Part shown: piece after piece, positions 27,787-41,198 of the stretch
How the letters are laid out: the number at the start of each line of letters is the position of its first letter
How positions within the stretch are numbered: the first letter of the stretch is position 1
DNA from: Flabesymbios commensalis
Taxonomy: Eukaryota; Annelida; Polychaeta; Terebellida; Flabelligeridae
Direction: 5' to 3'
NCBI GenBank assembly: GCA_964017125.1
Contig: OZ024912.1
Location: 84,032,976-84,096,975 of the forward strand
Length of the DNA stretch: 64,000 nt
Translations under genes and position numbers: made by a program
Notes under the pieces: generated by a model
Seen by the model: only the letters and a program-made list of their open reading frames with translations
Databases searched by the model: none
Told to the model about the DNA's origin: nothing

Positions 27787-29420
27787 TGTCTTCTGCCAGC
27801 TGTCGTCCGCTCCTCTGTTCTCAAACCGATCCAGCCTTGTTATGTTATAGACCTATCCATGACCAGTCCTGAGTGCACCCATTACTTAGAATCATAGAAC
27901 CATTGTTACGCCAGCATGACAAATCAACATATGACAGTTGGAGGTTCTACTACTGCGGAATTCTCTGATATTCGCTGGATGAAATAATCTGATAAAGGTA
28001 TGGATTTGGAATTTCATAGCACTTTCTTATCAACATCACAATCAAGCCTGGGCGTGCGGATTCTCTCCTAAGTCCGCTCTTCCAGTACCAGTACAGACCA
28101 GCCAGTGCGCCTGCCAGACCACACATCAGCACAGTGCATACACATAGGCTACAGTCAACCGCATGCTGCCTGACTTCCCGCCCACTGCTCTCAGCATACA
28201 CAGCCTCGCCACCTTCTTGCCAGACAGCGTCTTCATGGTGATAGACTACACTCTCCAACGGACAGAACAACATTCCATCTACGCCTCACTATCAGACACA
28301 CAGTAATTGATCGTGCAGTATTAACTTAGCAATAGTGTATTGAATATAATAGTAGAATATATACTTATTACAATTAATTACGCTGTTTCATAGTACATTT
28401 ATAAATTTATAATACTGCACTGACTGTATACTTCCATCTATTTAAATTCAACATTTTCACGGTTACATTATAGTACTCTAGTATAATTATAGAAAATATT
28501 ACAATCATCTGACTATTCGCCTACAGTGGTCAGACCTATAACTGGTCTCGACTCTCGCACATACACATCCCTGTGTATTACACTCATTGGATAACTTAAT
28601 TATTGGATTACCTTCTTCAACTTGACCTGGACTATCTCACAACACAGGACAAAAAAAAAGTAAGTCCACGATTTCATTATTGAATGTGCACTTGTAACAA
28701 TCAATATCCTCCACTCTTTGCATAAATCTACCTTCTTATCGTCATTGCTTCTACAGCTCAGCTTCCCGCGCAGTAACAAGCTATTATATAACTTATATAA
28801 CAAAGACGAAGAGACTAGCTCTTTTCGTTTGTGTGTCCGTGCCCTAAAACTTCGTTTGGGGATACGAAAACTGAGAAAGACTTTGACATTTCTGCTCAAT
28901 GCCGGAAACGGAAATCCGATGAATCACCGCAGTCATTCACGAATTCCTTACAAGAACTCTTTACAAAGGCATTCCCTTCTATGGAGAATCATAGTCTTCA
29001 GAGACTGATATTGACTCAATTTGACGCCATTTGCTACTTGACAGCGTACAACAAAAAGTCAGACACTTTAGTTAAACAAACGCGGATCTTAAACCGCTCC
29101 CCTCCATTGTCTCTTGCAATGTTGCCCAAACCTCTAAACCTACTTACTCCGACAAACGTGCTATGTATGCTAACACATCTCGGACAGCATATACTACCTC
29201 CCGGCGACATTTTCATGCTGACCACTCCAGTAATCAATCATCGATCTGTCAGATTTGCCACAAGCCAGCTCCTGTTTCCGATTTCTTGCAATGCAGGAGC
29301 AAATCAACGACCTCACGCTACAGGATAATGATGTCTTACTTCAATAAAGACTATATTGTGCCTAAGAGAAGTTCCTGCAGTTAAAGTATTTGAATCAAAG
29401 TGCTCAACAGAACGCTTTGA
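27787..29420 (+). repeat. Monomer 18, beta
   Basis: Beta marks with CCATTTGC near 29,030, shared with monomers 12 and 20. Its tail switches to the CAGTTAAAG / CAACAGAACG form. Confidence 0.94.
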
Positions 29421-30102
29421 TGTCTTCTGCCAGCTGTCGTCCGCTCCTCTGTTCTCAAACCGATCCAGCCTTGTTATAGACCTATCCATGACCAGTCCTG
29501 GGTGCAACCCATTACTTAGAATCATAGAACCATTGTTACGCCAGCACGACAAATCAACATATGACAGTTGGGAGGTTCTACTACTGCGGAATTCTCTGAT
29601 ATTTGCTGGATGAAATAATCTGATAAAGGTATGGATTTGGAATTTCATAGCACTTTCTTATCAACATCACAATCAAGCCTCGGCGTGCGGATTCTCTCCT
29701 CAGTCCGCTCTTCCATTACCACTACAGACCAGCCAGTGCCCCTGCCAGACCACACATCAACACAGTGCATACACATAGGCTACAGTCAACCGCATGCTGC
29801 CTGACTGCCCACCCACTGCTCTCAGCATACACAGCGTCGCCACCTTCTTGCCAGATAGCGTCTTCATGGTGATAGACTACACTCTCCAACGGACAGAACA
29901 ACATTCCATCTACGCCTCACTATCAGCCACACAGTAATTGATCGTGCAGTAATAACTTTTAAGCAATAGTGTATTGAATATAATAGTAGAATATATACTT
30001 ATTACAATTAATTACGCTGTTTCATAGTACATTTATAAATTTATAATACTGCACTGACTATATACTTCCATCTATTTAAATTCAACATTTTCACGGTTAC
30101 AT

Positions 30103-30117
30103 TATAGTACTCTAGTA
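30103..30117. repeat. Left target-site duplication of the SINE
   Basis: TATAGTACTCTAGTA occurs here and again at 30,439-30,453. Uninterrupted monomers have it only once, so it is a true 15 bp target duplication. Confidence 0.95.
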
Positions 30118-30438
30118 AATGAAATGAAATGAAATGAATCGGGCTTTAGGCCACCTTTGTGCACATATAGGCTAAACTGGGCCAGAAGAACCTCCTGAGG
30201 ATGGTGAGATGATTGAGATGACACTGTCCTCCAGACACAGGATTCGAAATTCGAGCCCTGGCGGTCTGAGGCCGAGCACGCTACCTCTCGGTCACGGAGG
30301 CTCCCCACAATACTAACTTTCACACGTGGATGGGGAAGAAACAATTTTGTTTCTTTCAAACCGCCGAGACCGGGAACCGAACCCCGGACTCTGGCGTGAA
30401 AGGCAGCGGTGCTAACCACTACCCTAGGGCCCCCGCCC
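30118..30438 (-). mobile_element. Dimeric tRNA-derived SINE
   Basis: Read on the minus strand, this 321 bp insert starts with a tRNA-like head: A box GGGTAGTGGTTAGC (30,424-30,411) and B box GGTTCGGTTCCC (30,383-30,372). A second tRNA-like module follows in the same orientation: A box TGACCGAGAGGTAGC (30,294-30,280) and B box TTTCGAATCC (30,249-30,240). It ends in a short (CATTT)n tail beside the left duplication. RNA polymerase III boxes, a simple-repeat tail and a 15 bp target duplication are the standard SINE signature, so mobilisation by a LINE is expected. I cannot name the family. A protein frame across it (30,102-30,419) is a by-product. Confidence 0.92.
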
Positions 30439-30453
30439 TATAGTACTCTAGTA
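30439..30453. repeat. Right target-site duplication of the SINE
   Basis: Second copy of TATAGTACTCTAGTA. The interrupted monomer resumes directly after it. Confidence 0.95.
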
Positions 30454-31390
30454 TAATTATAGAAAATATTACAATCATCTGACTATTCGCCTACAGTGGT
30501 CAGACCTATAACTGGTCTCGACTCTCGCACATACACATCCCTGTGTATTACACTCATTGGATAACTTAATTATTGGATTACCTTCTTCAACTTGACCTGG
30601 ACTATCTCACAACACAGGACGAGAAAAAAAGTAAGTCCACAATCTCATTATTAAATGTGCACTTGTAACAATCAATATCCTCCACTCCTTGCATAAATCT
30701 ACCTTCTTATCGTCATTGCTTCTACAGCTCGGCTTCCGCGCAGTAACAAGCTATTATACAACTTATATAACAAGACGAGGAGACTAGCTCTTTTAGTTTG
30801 TGTGTCCATGCCCTAAAACTTCGTTTGGGGGATACGAAAACTGAGAAAGACTTTGAAATTTCTGCTCAATGCCGGAAACGAAAATCCGATGAATCACCGC
30901 AGTCATTTGCGAATTCCTTACAAGAACTCTTTACAAAGGCATTCCCTTCTATGGAGAATCATAGTCTTCAGAGACTGATATTGACTCAATTTGACGCCAT
31001 TCGCTACTTGACAGCGTACAACAAAAAGTCAGACACTTTAGTTAAACAAACGCGGATCTTAAACCGCTCCCCTCCATTGTCTCTTGCAATGTTGCCCAAA
31101 CCTCTAAACCTACTTACTCCGACGAACGTGTTATGTATGCTAACTCTTCTCAGACAGCGGATACTACCTCCCGGCGACATTTTCATGCTGACCACCCCAG
31201 GAATCAATCATCGATCTGTCAGATTTGCCACAAGCCAGCTCCTGTTTCCGATTTCTTGCAATGCAGGAGCAAATCAACGACCTCACGCTACAGGATAATG
31301 ATGTCTTATTTCAATAAAGACTATATTGTGCCTGAGAGAAGTTCCTGCAGTTAAAGTATTTGAATCAAAGTGCTCAACAGAACGCTTTGA

Positions 31391-33024
31391 TGTCTTCTGC
31401 CAGCTGTCGTCCGCTCCTCTGTTCTCAAACCGATCCAGCCTTGTTATGTTATAGACCTATCCATGACCAGTCCTGAGTGCACCCATTACTTAGAATCATA
31501 GAACCATTGTTACGCCAGCATGACAAATCAACATATGACAGTTGGAGGTTCTACTACTGCGGAATTCTCTGATATTCGCTGGATGAAATAATCTGATAAA
31601 GGTATGGATTTGGAATTTCATAGCACTTTCTTATCAACATCACAATCAAGCCTGGGCGTGCGGATTCTCTCCTAAGTCCGCTCTTCCAGTACCAGTACAG
31701 ACCAGCCAGTGCGCCTGCCAGACCACACATCAGCACAGTGCATACACATAGGCTACAGTCAACCGCATGCTGCCTGACTTCCCGCCCACTGCTCTCAGCA
31801 TACACAGCCTCGCCACCTTCTTGCCAGACAGCGTCTTCATGGTGATAGACTACACTCTCCAACGGACAGAACAACATTCCATCTACGCCTCACTATCAGA
31901 CACACAGTAATTGATCGTGCAGTATTAACTTAGCAATAGTGTATTGAATATAATAGTAGAATATATACTTATTACAATTAATTACGCTGTTTCATAGTAC
32001 ATTTATAAATTTATAATACTGCACTGACTGTATACTTCCATCTATTTAAATTCAACATTTTCACGGTTACATTATAGTACTCTAGTATAATTATAGAAAA
32101 TATTACAATCATCTGACTATTCGCCTACAGTGGTCAGACCTATAACTGGTCTCGACTCTCGCACATACACATCCCTGTGTATTACACTCATTGGATAACT
32201 TAATTATTGGATTACCTTCTTCAACTTGACCTGGACTATCTCACAACACAGGACAAAAAAAAAGTAAGTCCACGATTTCATTATTGAATGTGCACTTGTA
32301 ACAATCAATATCCTCCACTCTTTGCATAAATCTACCTTCTTATCGTCATTGCTTCTACAGCTCAGCTTCCCGCGCAGTAACAAGCTATTATATAACTTAT
32401 ATAACAAAGACGAAGAGACTAGCTCTTTTCGTTTGTGTGTCCGTGCCCTAAAACTTCGTTTGGGGATACGAAAACTGAGAAAGACTTTGACATTTCTGCT
32501 CAATGCCGGAAACGGAAATCCGATGAATCACCGCAGTCATTCACGAATTCCTTACAAGAACTCTTTACAAAGGCATTCCCTTCTATGGAGAATCATAGTC
32601 TTCAGAGACTGATATTGACTCAATTTGACGCCATTTGCTACTTGACAGCGTACAACAAAAAGTCAGACACTTTAGTTAAACAAACGCGGATCTTAAACCG
32701 CTCCCCTCCATTGTCTCTTGCAATGTTGCCCAAACCTCTAAACCTACTTACTCCGACAAACGTGCTATGTATGCTAACACATCTCGGACAGCATATACTA
32801 CCTCCCGGCGACATTTTCATGCTGACCACTCCAGTAATCAATCATCGATCTGTCAGATTTGCCACAAGCCAGCTCCTGTTTCCGATTTCTTGCAATGCAG
32901 GAGCAAATCAACGACCTCACGCTACAGGATAATGATGTCTTACTTCAATAAAGACTATATTGTGCCTAAGAGAAGTTCCTGCAGTTTAAGTATTTGAATC
33001 AAAGTGCTCATCAGAACGCTTTGA
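31391..33024 (+). repeat. Monomer 20, beta
   Basis: Nearly the same as monomer 18, including CCATTTGC, but ending in the CAGTTTAAG form. Confidence 0.94.
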
Positions 33025-34659
33025 TGTCTTCCGCCAGCTGTCGTCCGCTCCTCTGTTCTCAAACCGATCCAGCCTTGTTATAGACCTATCCATGACCAGT
33101 CCTGGGTGCAACCCATCACTTAGAATCATAGAACCATTGTTACGCCAGCACGACAAATCAACATATGACAGTTGGGAGGTTCTACTACTGCGGAATTCTC
33201 TGATATTTGCTGGATGAAATAATCTGATAAAGGTATGGATTTGGAATTTCATAGCACTTTCTTATCAACATCACAATCAAGCCTCGGCGTGCGGATTCTC
33301 TCCTGAGTCCGCTCATCCATTACCACTACAGACCAGCCAGTGCGCCTGCCAGACCACACATCAACACAGTGCATACACATAGGCTACAGTCAACCGCATG
33401 CTGCCTGACTGCCCACCCACTGCTCTCAGCATACACAGCGTCGCCACCTTCTTGCCAGATAGCGTCTTCATGGTGATAGACTACACTCTCCAACGGACAG
33501 AACAACATTCCATCTACGCCTCACTATCAGCCACACAGTAATTGATCGTGCAGTAATAACTTTTAAGCACTAGTGTATTGAATATAATAGTAGAATATAT
33601 ACTTATTACAATTAATTACGCTGTTTCATAGTACATTTATAAATTTATAATACTGCACTGACTGTACACTTCCATCTATTTAAATTCAACATTTTCACGG
33701 TTACATTATAGTACTCTAGTATAATTATAGAAAATATTACAATCATCTGACTATTCGCCTACAGTGGTCAGACCTATAACTGGTCTCGACTCTCGCACAT
33801 ACACATCCCTCTGTATTACACTCATTGGATAACTTAATTATTGGATTACCTTCTTCAACTTGACCTGGACTATCTCACAACACAGGACGAGAAAAAAAGT
33901 AAGTCCACAATCTCATTATTAAATGTGCAGTTGTAACAATCAATATCCTCCACTCCTTGCATAAATCTACCTTCTTATCGTCATTGCTTCCACAGCTCGG
34001 CTTCCCGCGCAGTAACAAGCTATTATATAACTTATATAACAAGACGAGGAGACTAGCTCTTTTAGTTTGTGTGTCCATGCCCTAAAACTTCGTTTGGGGG
34101 ATACGAAAACTGAGAAAGACTTTGAAATTTCTGCTCAATGCCGGAAACGGAAATCCGATGAATCACCGCAGTCATTTGCGAATTCCTTACAAGAACTCTT
34201 TACAAAGGCATTCCCTTCTATGGAGAATCATAGTCTTCAGAGACTGATATTGACTCAATTTGACGCCATTCGCTACTTGACAGCGTACAACAAAAAGTCA
34301 GACACTTTAGTTAAACAAGCGCGGATCTTAAACCGCTCCCCTCCATTGTCTCTTGCAATGTTGCCCAAACCTCTAAACCTACTTACTCCGACGAACGTGT
34401 TATGTATGCTAACTCTTCTCGGACAGCGGATACTACCTCCCGGCGACATTTTCATGCTGACCACCCCAGGAATCAATCATCGATCTGTCAGATTTGCCAC
34501 AAGCCAGCTCCTGTTTCCGATTTCTTGCAATGCAGGAGCAAATCAACGACCTCACGCTACAGGATAATGATGTCTTATTTCAATAAAGACTATATTGTGC
34601 CTAAGAGAAGTTCCTGCAGTTAAAGTATTTGAATCAAAGTGCTCAACAGAACGCTTTGA
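33025..34659 (+). repeat. Monomer 21, gamma
   Basis: Gamma marks with private AACCCATCAC, TGTGCAGTTG and GCTTCCACAG. Confidence 0.94.
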
Positions 34660-36294
34660 TGTCTTCTGCCAGCTGTCGTCCGCTCCTCTGTTCTCAAACC
34701 GATCCAGCCTTGTTATAGACCTATCCATGACCAGTCCTGGGTGCAACCCATTACTTAGAATCATAGAACCATTGTTACGCCAGCACGACAAATCAACATA
34801 TGACAGTTGGGAGGTTCTACTACTGCGGAATTCTCTGATATTCGCTGGATGAAATAATCTGATAAAGGTATGGATTTGGAATTTCATAGCACTTTCTTAT
34901 CAACATCACAATCAAGCCTGGGCGTGCGGATTCTCTCCTAAGTCCGCTCTTCCAGTACCAGTACAGACCAGCCAGTGCGCCTGCCAGACCACACATCAGC
35001 ACAGTGCATACACATAGGCTACAGTCAACCGCATGCTGCCTGACTGCCCACCCACTGCTCTCAGCATACACAGCGTCGCCACCTTCTTGCCAGATAGCGT
35101 CTTCATGGTGATAGACTACACTCTCCAACGGACAGAACAACATTCCATCTACGCCTCACTATCAGCCACACAGTAATTGATCGTGCAGTAATAACTTTTA
35201 AGCACTAGTGTATTGAATATAATAGTAGAATATATACTTATTACAATTAATTACGCCGTTTCATAGTACATTTATAAATTTATAATACTGCACTGACTGT
35301 ACACTTCCATCTATTTAAATTCAACATTTTCACGGTTACATTATAGTACTCTAGTATAATTATAGAAAATATTACAATCATCTGACTATTCGCCTACAGT
35401 GGTCAGACCTATAACTGGTCTCGACTCTCGCACATACACATCCCTGTGTATTACACTCATTGGATAACTTAATTATTGGATTACCTTCTTCAACTTGACC
35501 TGGACTATCTCACAACACAGGACGAGAAAAAAAGTAAGTCCACAATCTCATTATTAAATGTGCACTTGTAACAATCAATATCCTCCACTCCTTGCATAAA
35601 TCTACCTTCTTATCGTCATTGCTTCTACAGCTCGGCTTCCCGCGCAGTAACAAGCTATTATATAACTTATATAACAAGACGAGGAGACTAGCTCTTTTAG
35701 TTTGTGTGTCCATGCCCTAAAACTTCGTTTGGGGGATACGAAAACTGAGAAAGACTTTGAAATTTCTGCTCAATGCCGGAAACGGAAATCCGATGAATCA
35801 CCGCAGTCATTTGCGAATTCCTTACAAGAACTCTTTACAAAGGCATTCCCTTCTATGGAGAATCATAGTCTTCAGAGACTGATATTGACTCAATTTGACG
35901 CCATTCGCTACTTGACAGCGTACAACAAAAAGTCAGACACTTTAGTTAAACAAGCGCGGATCTTAAACCGCTCCCCTCCATTGTCTCTTGCAATGTTGCC
36001 CAAACCTCTAAACCTACTTACTCCGACGAACGTGTTATGTATGCTAACTCTTCTCGGACAGCGGATACTACCTCCCGGCGACATTTTCATGCTGACCACC
36101 CCAGGAATCAATCATCGATCTGTCAGATTTGCCACAAGCCAGCTCCTGTTTCCGATTTCTTGCAATGCAGGAGCAAATCAACGACCTCACGCTACAGGAT
36201 AATGATGTCTTATTTCAATAAAGACTATATTGTGCCTAAGAGAAGTTCCTGCAGTTAAAGTATTTGAATCAAAGTGCTCAACAGAACGCTTTGA
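34660..36294 (+). repeat. Monomer 22, gamma with beta patch, sister of monomer 13
   Basis: Has the same unusual beta patch and GCCGTTTCATAG as monomer 13, 15,046 bp upstream. Its first bases are the TCTTCTGCC form, so the shared segment begins inside the monomer. Confidence 0.94.
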
Positions 36295-37929
36295 TGTCTT
36301 CTGCCAGCTGTCGTCCGCTCCTCTGTTCTCAAACCGATCCAGCCTTGTTATAGACCTATCCATGACCAGTCCTGGGTGCAACCCATTACTTAGAATCATA
36401 GAACCATTGTTACGCCAGCACGACAAATCAACATATGACAGTTGGGAGGTTCTACTACTGCGGAATTCTCTGATATTTGCTGGATGAAATAATCTGATAA
36501 AGGTATGGATTTGGAATTTCATAGCACTTTCTTATCAACATCACAATCAAGCCTCGGCGTGCGGATTCTCTCCTCAGTCCGCTCTTCCATTACCACTACA
36601 GACCAGCCAGTGCGCCTGCCAGACCACACATCAACACAGTGCATACACATAGGCTACAGTCAACCGCATGCTGCCTGACTGCCCACCCACTGCTCTCAGC
36701 ATACACAGCGTCGCCACCTTCTTGCCAGATAGCGTCTTCATGGTGATAGACTACACTCTCCAACGGACAGAACAACATTCCATCTACGCCTCACTATCAG
36801 CCACACAGTAATTGATCGTGCAGTAATAACTTTTAAGCAATAGTGTATTGAATATAATAGTAGAATATATACTTATTACAATTAATTACGCTGTTTCATA
36901 GTACATTTATAAATTTATAATACTGCACTGACTGTATACTTCCATCTATTTAAATTCAACATTTTCACGGTTACATTATAGTACTCTAGTATAATTATAG
37001 AAAATATTACAATCATCTGACTATTCGCCTACAGTGGTCAGACCTATAACTGGTCTCGACTCTCGCACATACACATCCCTGTGTATTACACTCATTGGAT
37101 AACTTAATTATTGGATTACCTTCTTCAACTTGACCTGGACTATCTCACAACACAGGACGAGAAAAAAAGTAAGTCCACAATCTCATTATTAAATGTGCAC
37201 TTGTAACAATCAATATCCTCCACTCCTTGCATAAATCTACCTTCTTATCGTCATTGCTTCTACAGCTCGGCTTCCCGCGCAGTAACAAGCTATTATATAA
37301 CTTATATAACAAGACGAGGAGACTAGCTCTTTTAGTTTGTGTGTCCATGCCCTAAAACTTCGTTTGGGGGATACGAAAACTGAGAAAGACTTTGAAATTT
37401 CTGCTCAATGCCGGAAACGGAAATCCGATGAATCACCGCAGTCATTTGCGAATTCCTTACAAGAACTCTTTACAAAGGCATTCCCTTCTATGGAGAATCA
37501 TAGTCTTCAGAGACTGATATTGACTCAATTTGACGCCATTCGCTACTTGACAGCGTACAACAAAAAGTCAGACACTTTAGTTAAACAAACGCGGATCTTA
37601 AACCGCTCCCCTCCATTGTCTCTTGCAATGTTGCCCAAACCTCTAAACCTACTTACTCCGACGAACGTGTTATGTATGCTAACTCTTCTCGGACAGCGGA
37701 TACTACCTCCCGGCGACATTTTCATGCTGACCACCCCAGGAATCAATCATCGATCTGTCAGATTTGCCACAAGCCATCTCCTGTTTCCGATTTCTTGCAA
37801 TGCAGGAGCAAATCAACGACCTCACGCTACAGGATAATGATGTCTTATTTCAATAAAGACTATATTGTGCCTAAGAGAAGTTCCTGCAGTTAAAGTATTT
37901 GAATCAAAGTGCTCAACAGAACGCTTTGA
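36295..37929 (+). repeat. Monomer 23, alpha, sister of monomer 14
   Basis: Carries the GCCATCTCC mark of monomer 14. Almost the same as monomer 24, so one extra unit was gained here. Confidence 0.94.
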
Positions 37930-39564
37930 TGTCTTCTGCCAGCTGTCGTCCGCTCCTCTGTTCTCAAACCGATCCAGCCTTGTTATAGACCTATCCATGA
38001 CCAGTCCTGGGTGCAACCCATTACTTAGAATCATAGAACCATTGTTACGCCAGCACGACAAATCAACATATGACAGTTGGGAGGTTCTACTACTGCGGAA
38101 TTCTCTGATATTTGCTGGATGAAATAATCTGATAAAGGTATGGATTTGGAATTTCATAGCACTTTCTTATCAACATCACAATCAAGCCTCGGCGTGCGGA
38201 TTCTCTCCTCAGTCCGCTCTTCCATTACCACTACAGACCAGCCAGTGCGCCTGCCAGACCACACATCAACACAGTGCATACACATAGGCTACAGTCAACC
38301 GCATGCTGCCTGACTGCCCACCCACTGCTCTCAGCATACACAGCGTCGCCACCTTCTTGCCAGATAGCGTCTTCATGGTGATAGACTACACTCTCCAACG
38401 GACAGAACAACATTCCATCTACGCCTCACTATCAGCCACACAGTAATTGATCGTGCAGTAATAACTTTTAAGCAATAGTGTATTGAATATAATAGTAGAA
38501 TATATACTTATTACAATTAATTACGCTGTTTCATAGTACATTTATAAATTTATAATACTGCACTGACTGTATACTTCCATCTATTTAAATTCAACATTTT
38601 CACGGTTACATTATAGTACTCTAGTATAATTATAGAAAATATTACAATCATCTGACTATTCGCCTACAGTGGTCAGACCTATAACTGGTCTCGACTCTCG
38701 CACATACACATCCCTGTGTATTACACTCATTGGATAACTTAATTATTGGATTACCTTCTTCAACTTGACCTGGACTATCTCACAACACAGGACGAGAAAA
38801 AAAGTAAGTCCACAATCTCATTATTAAATGTGCACTTGTAACAATCAATATCCTCCACTCCTTGCATAAATCTACCTTCTTATCGTCATTGCTTCTACAG
38901 CTCGGCTTCCCGCGCAGTAACAAGCTATTATATAACTTATATAACAAGACGAGGAGACTAGCTCTTTTAGTTTGTGTGTCCATGCCCTAAAACTTCGTTT
39001 GGGGGATACGAAAACTGAGAAAGACTTTGAAATTTCTGCTCAATGCCGGAAACGGAAATCCGATGAATCACCGCAGTCATTTGCGAATTCCTTACAAGAA
39101 CTCTTTACAAAGGCATTCCCTTCTATGGAGAATCATAGTCTTCAGAGACTGATATTGACTCAATTTGACGCCATTCGCTACTTGACAGCGTACAACAAAA
39201 AGTCAGACACTTTAGTTAAACAAACGCGGATCTTAAACCGCTCCCCTCCATTGTCTCTTGCAATGTTGCCCAAACCTCTAAACCTACTTACTCCGACGAA
39301 CGTGTTATGTATGCTAACTCTTCTCGGACAGCGGATACTACCTCCCGGCGACATTTTCATGCTGACCACCCCAGGAATCAATCATCGATCTGTCAGATTT
39401 GCCACAAGCCATCTCCTGTTTCCGATTTCTTGCAATGCAGGAGCAAATCAACGACCTCACGCTACAGGATAATGATGTCTTATTTCAATAAAGACTATAT
39501 TGTGCCTAAGAGAAGTTCCTGCAGTTAAAGTATTTGAATCAAAGTGCTCAACAGAACGCTTTGA
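37930..39564 (+). repeat. Monomer 24, alpha, sister of monomers 14 and 23
   Basis: Carries GCCATCTCC. Starts the clean trimer 24-25-26, which matches 14-15-16 at an offset of 16,681 bp. Confidence 0.94.
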
Positions 39565-41198
39565 TGTCTTCTGCCAGCTGTCGTCCGCTCCTCTGTTCTC
39601 AAACCGATCCAGCCTTGTTATGTTATAGACCTATCCATGACCAGTCCTGAGTGCACCCATTACTTAGAATCATAGAACCATTGTTACGCCAGCATGACAA
39701 ATCAACATATGACAGTTGGAGGTTCTACTACTGCGGAATTCTCTGATATTCGCTGGATGAAATAATCTGATAAAGGTATGGATTTGGAATTTCATAGCAC
39801 TTTCTTATCAACATCACAATCAAGCCTGGGCGTGCGGATTCTCTCCTAAGTCCGCTCTTCCAGTACCAGTACAGACCAGCCAGTGCGCCTGCCAGACCAC
39901 ACATCAGCACAGTGCATACACATAGGCTACAGTCAACCGCATGCTGCCTGACTTCCCGCCCACTGCTCTCAGCATACACAGCCTCGCCACCTTCTTGCCA
40001 GACAGCGTCTTCATGGTGATAGACTACACTCTCCAACGGACAGAACAACATTCCATCTACGCCTCACTATCAGACACACAGTAATTGATCGTGCAGTATT
40101 AACTTAGCAATAGTGTATTGAATATAATAGTAGAATATTTACTTATTACAATTAATTACGCTGTTTCATAGTACATTTATAAATTTATAATACTGCACTG
40201 ACTGTATACTTCCATCTATTTAAATTCAACATTTTCACGGTTACATTATAGTACTCTAGTATAATTATAGAAAATATTACAATCATCTGACTATTCGCCT
40301 ACAGTGGTCAGACCTATAACTGGTCTCGACTCTCGCACATACACATCCCTGTGTATTACACTCATTGGATAACTTAATTATTGGATTACCTTCTTCAACT
40401 TGACCTGGACTACCTCACAACACAGGACAAAAAAAAAGTAAGTCCACGATTTCATTATTGAATGTGCACTTGTAACAATCAATATCCTCCACTCTTTGCA
40501 TAAATTTACCTTCTTATCGTCATTGCTTCTACAGCTCAGCTTCCCGCGCAGTAACAAGCTATTATATAACTTATATAACAAAGACGAAGAGACTAGCTCT
40601 TTTCGTTTGTGTGTCCGTGCCCTAAAACTTCGTTTGGGGATACGAAAACTGAGAAAGACTTTGACATTTCTGCTCAATGCCGGAAACGGAAATCCGATGA
40701 ATCACCGCAGTCATTCACGAATTCCTTACAAGAACTCTTTACAAAGGCATTCCCTTCTATGGAGAATCATAGTCTTCAGAGACTGATATTGACTCAATTT
40801 GACGCCATTCGCTACTTGACAGCGTACAACAAAAAGTCAGACACTTTAGTTAAACAAACGCGGATCTTAAACCGCTCCCCTCCATTGTCTCTTGCAATGT
40901 TGCCCAAACCTCTAAACCTACTTACTCCGACAAACGTGCTATGTATGCTAACACATCTCGGACAGCATATACTACCTCCCGGCGACATTTTCATGCTGAC
41001 CACTCCAGTAATCAATCATCGATCTGTCAGATTTGCCACAAGCCAGCTCCTGTTTCCGATTTCTTGCAATGCAGGAGCAAATCAACGACCTCACGCTACA
41101 GGATAATGATGTCTTACTTCAATAAAGACTATATTGTGCCTAAGAGAAGTTCCTGCAGTTTAAGTATTTGAATCAAAGTGCTCATCAGAACGCTTTGA
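39565..41198 (+). repeat. Monomer 25, beta, sister of monomer 15
   Basis: Shares GGACTACCTCAC and TAAATTTACC with monomer 15. Private GAATATTTACTT. Confidence 0.94.

Larger units (their letters stand above)
29421..31390 (+). repeat. Monomer 19, alpha, split by a SINE
   Basis: Matches monomer 17 in all of its special variants except CACGTTTACA. It is 336 bp longer because of a SINE and its target duplication at 30,103-30,453. Confidence 0.95.
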
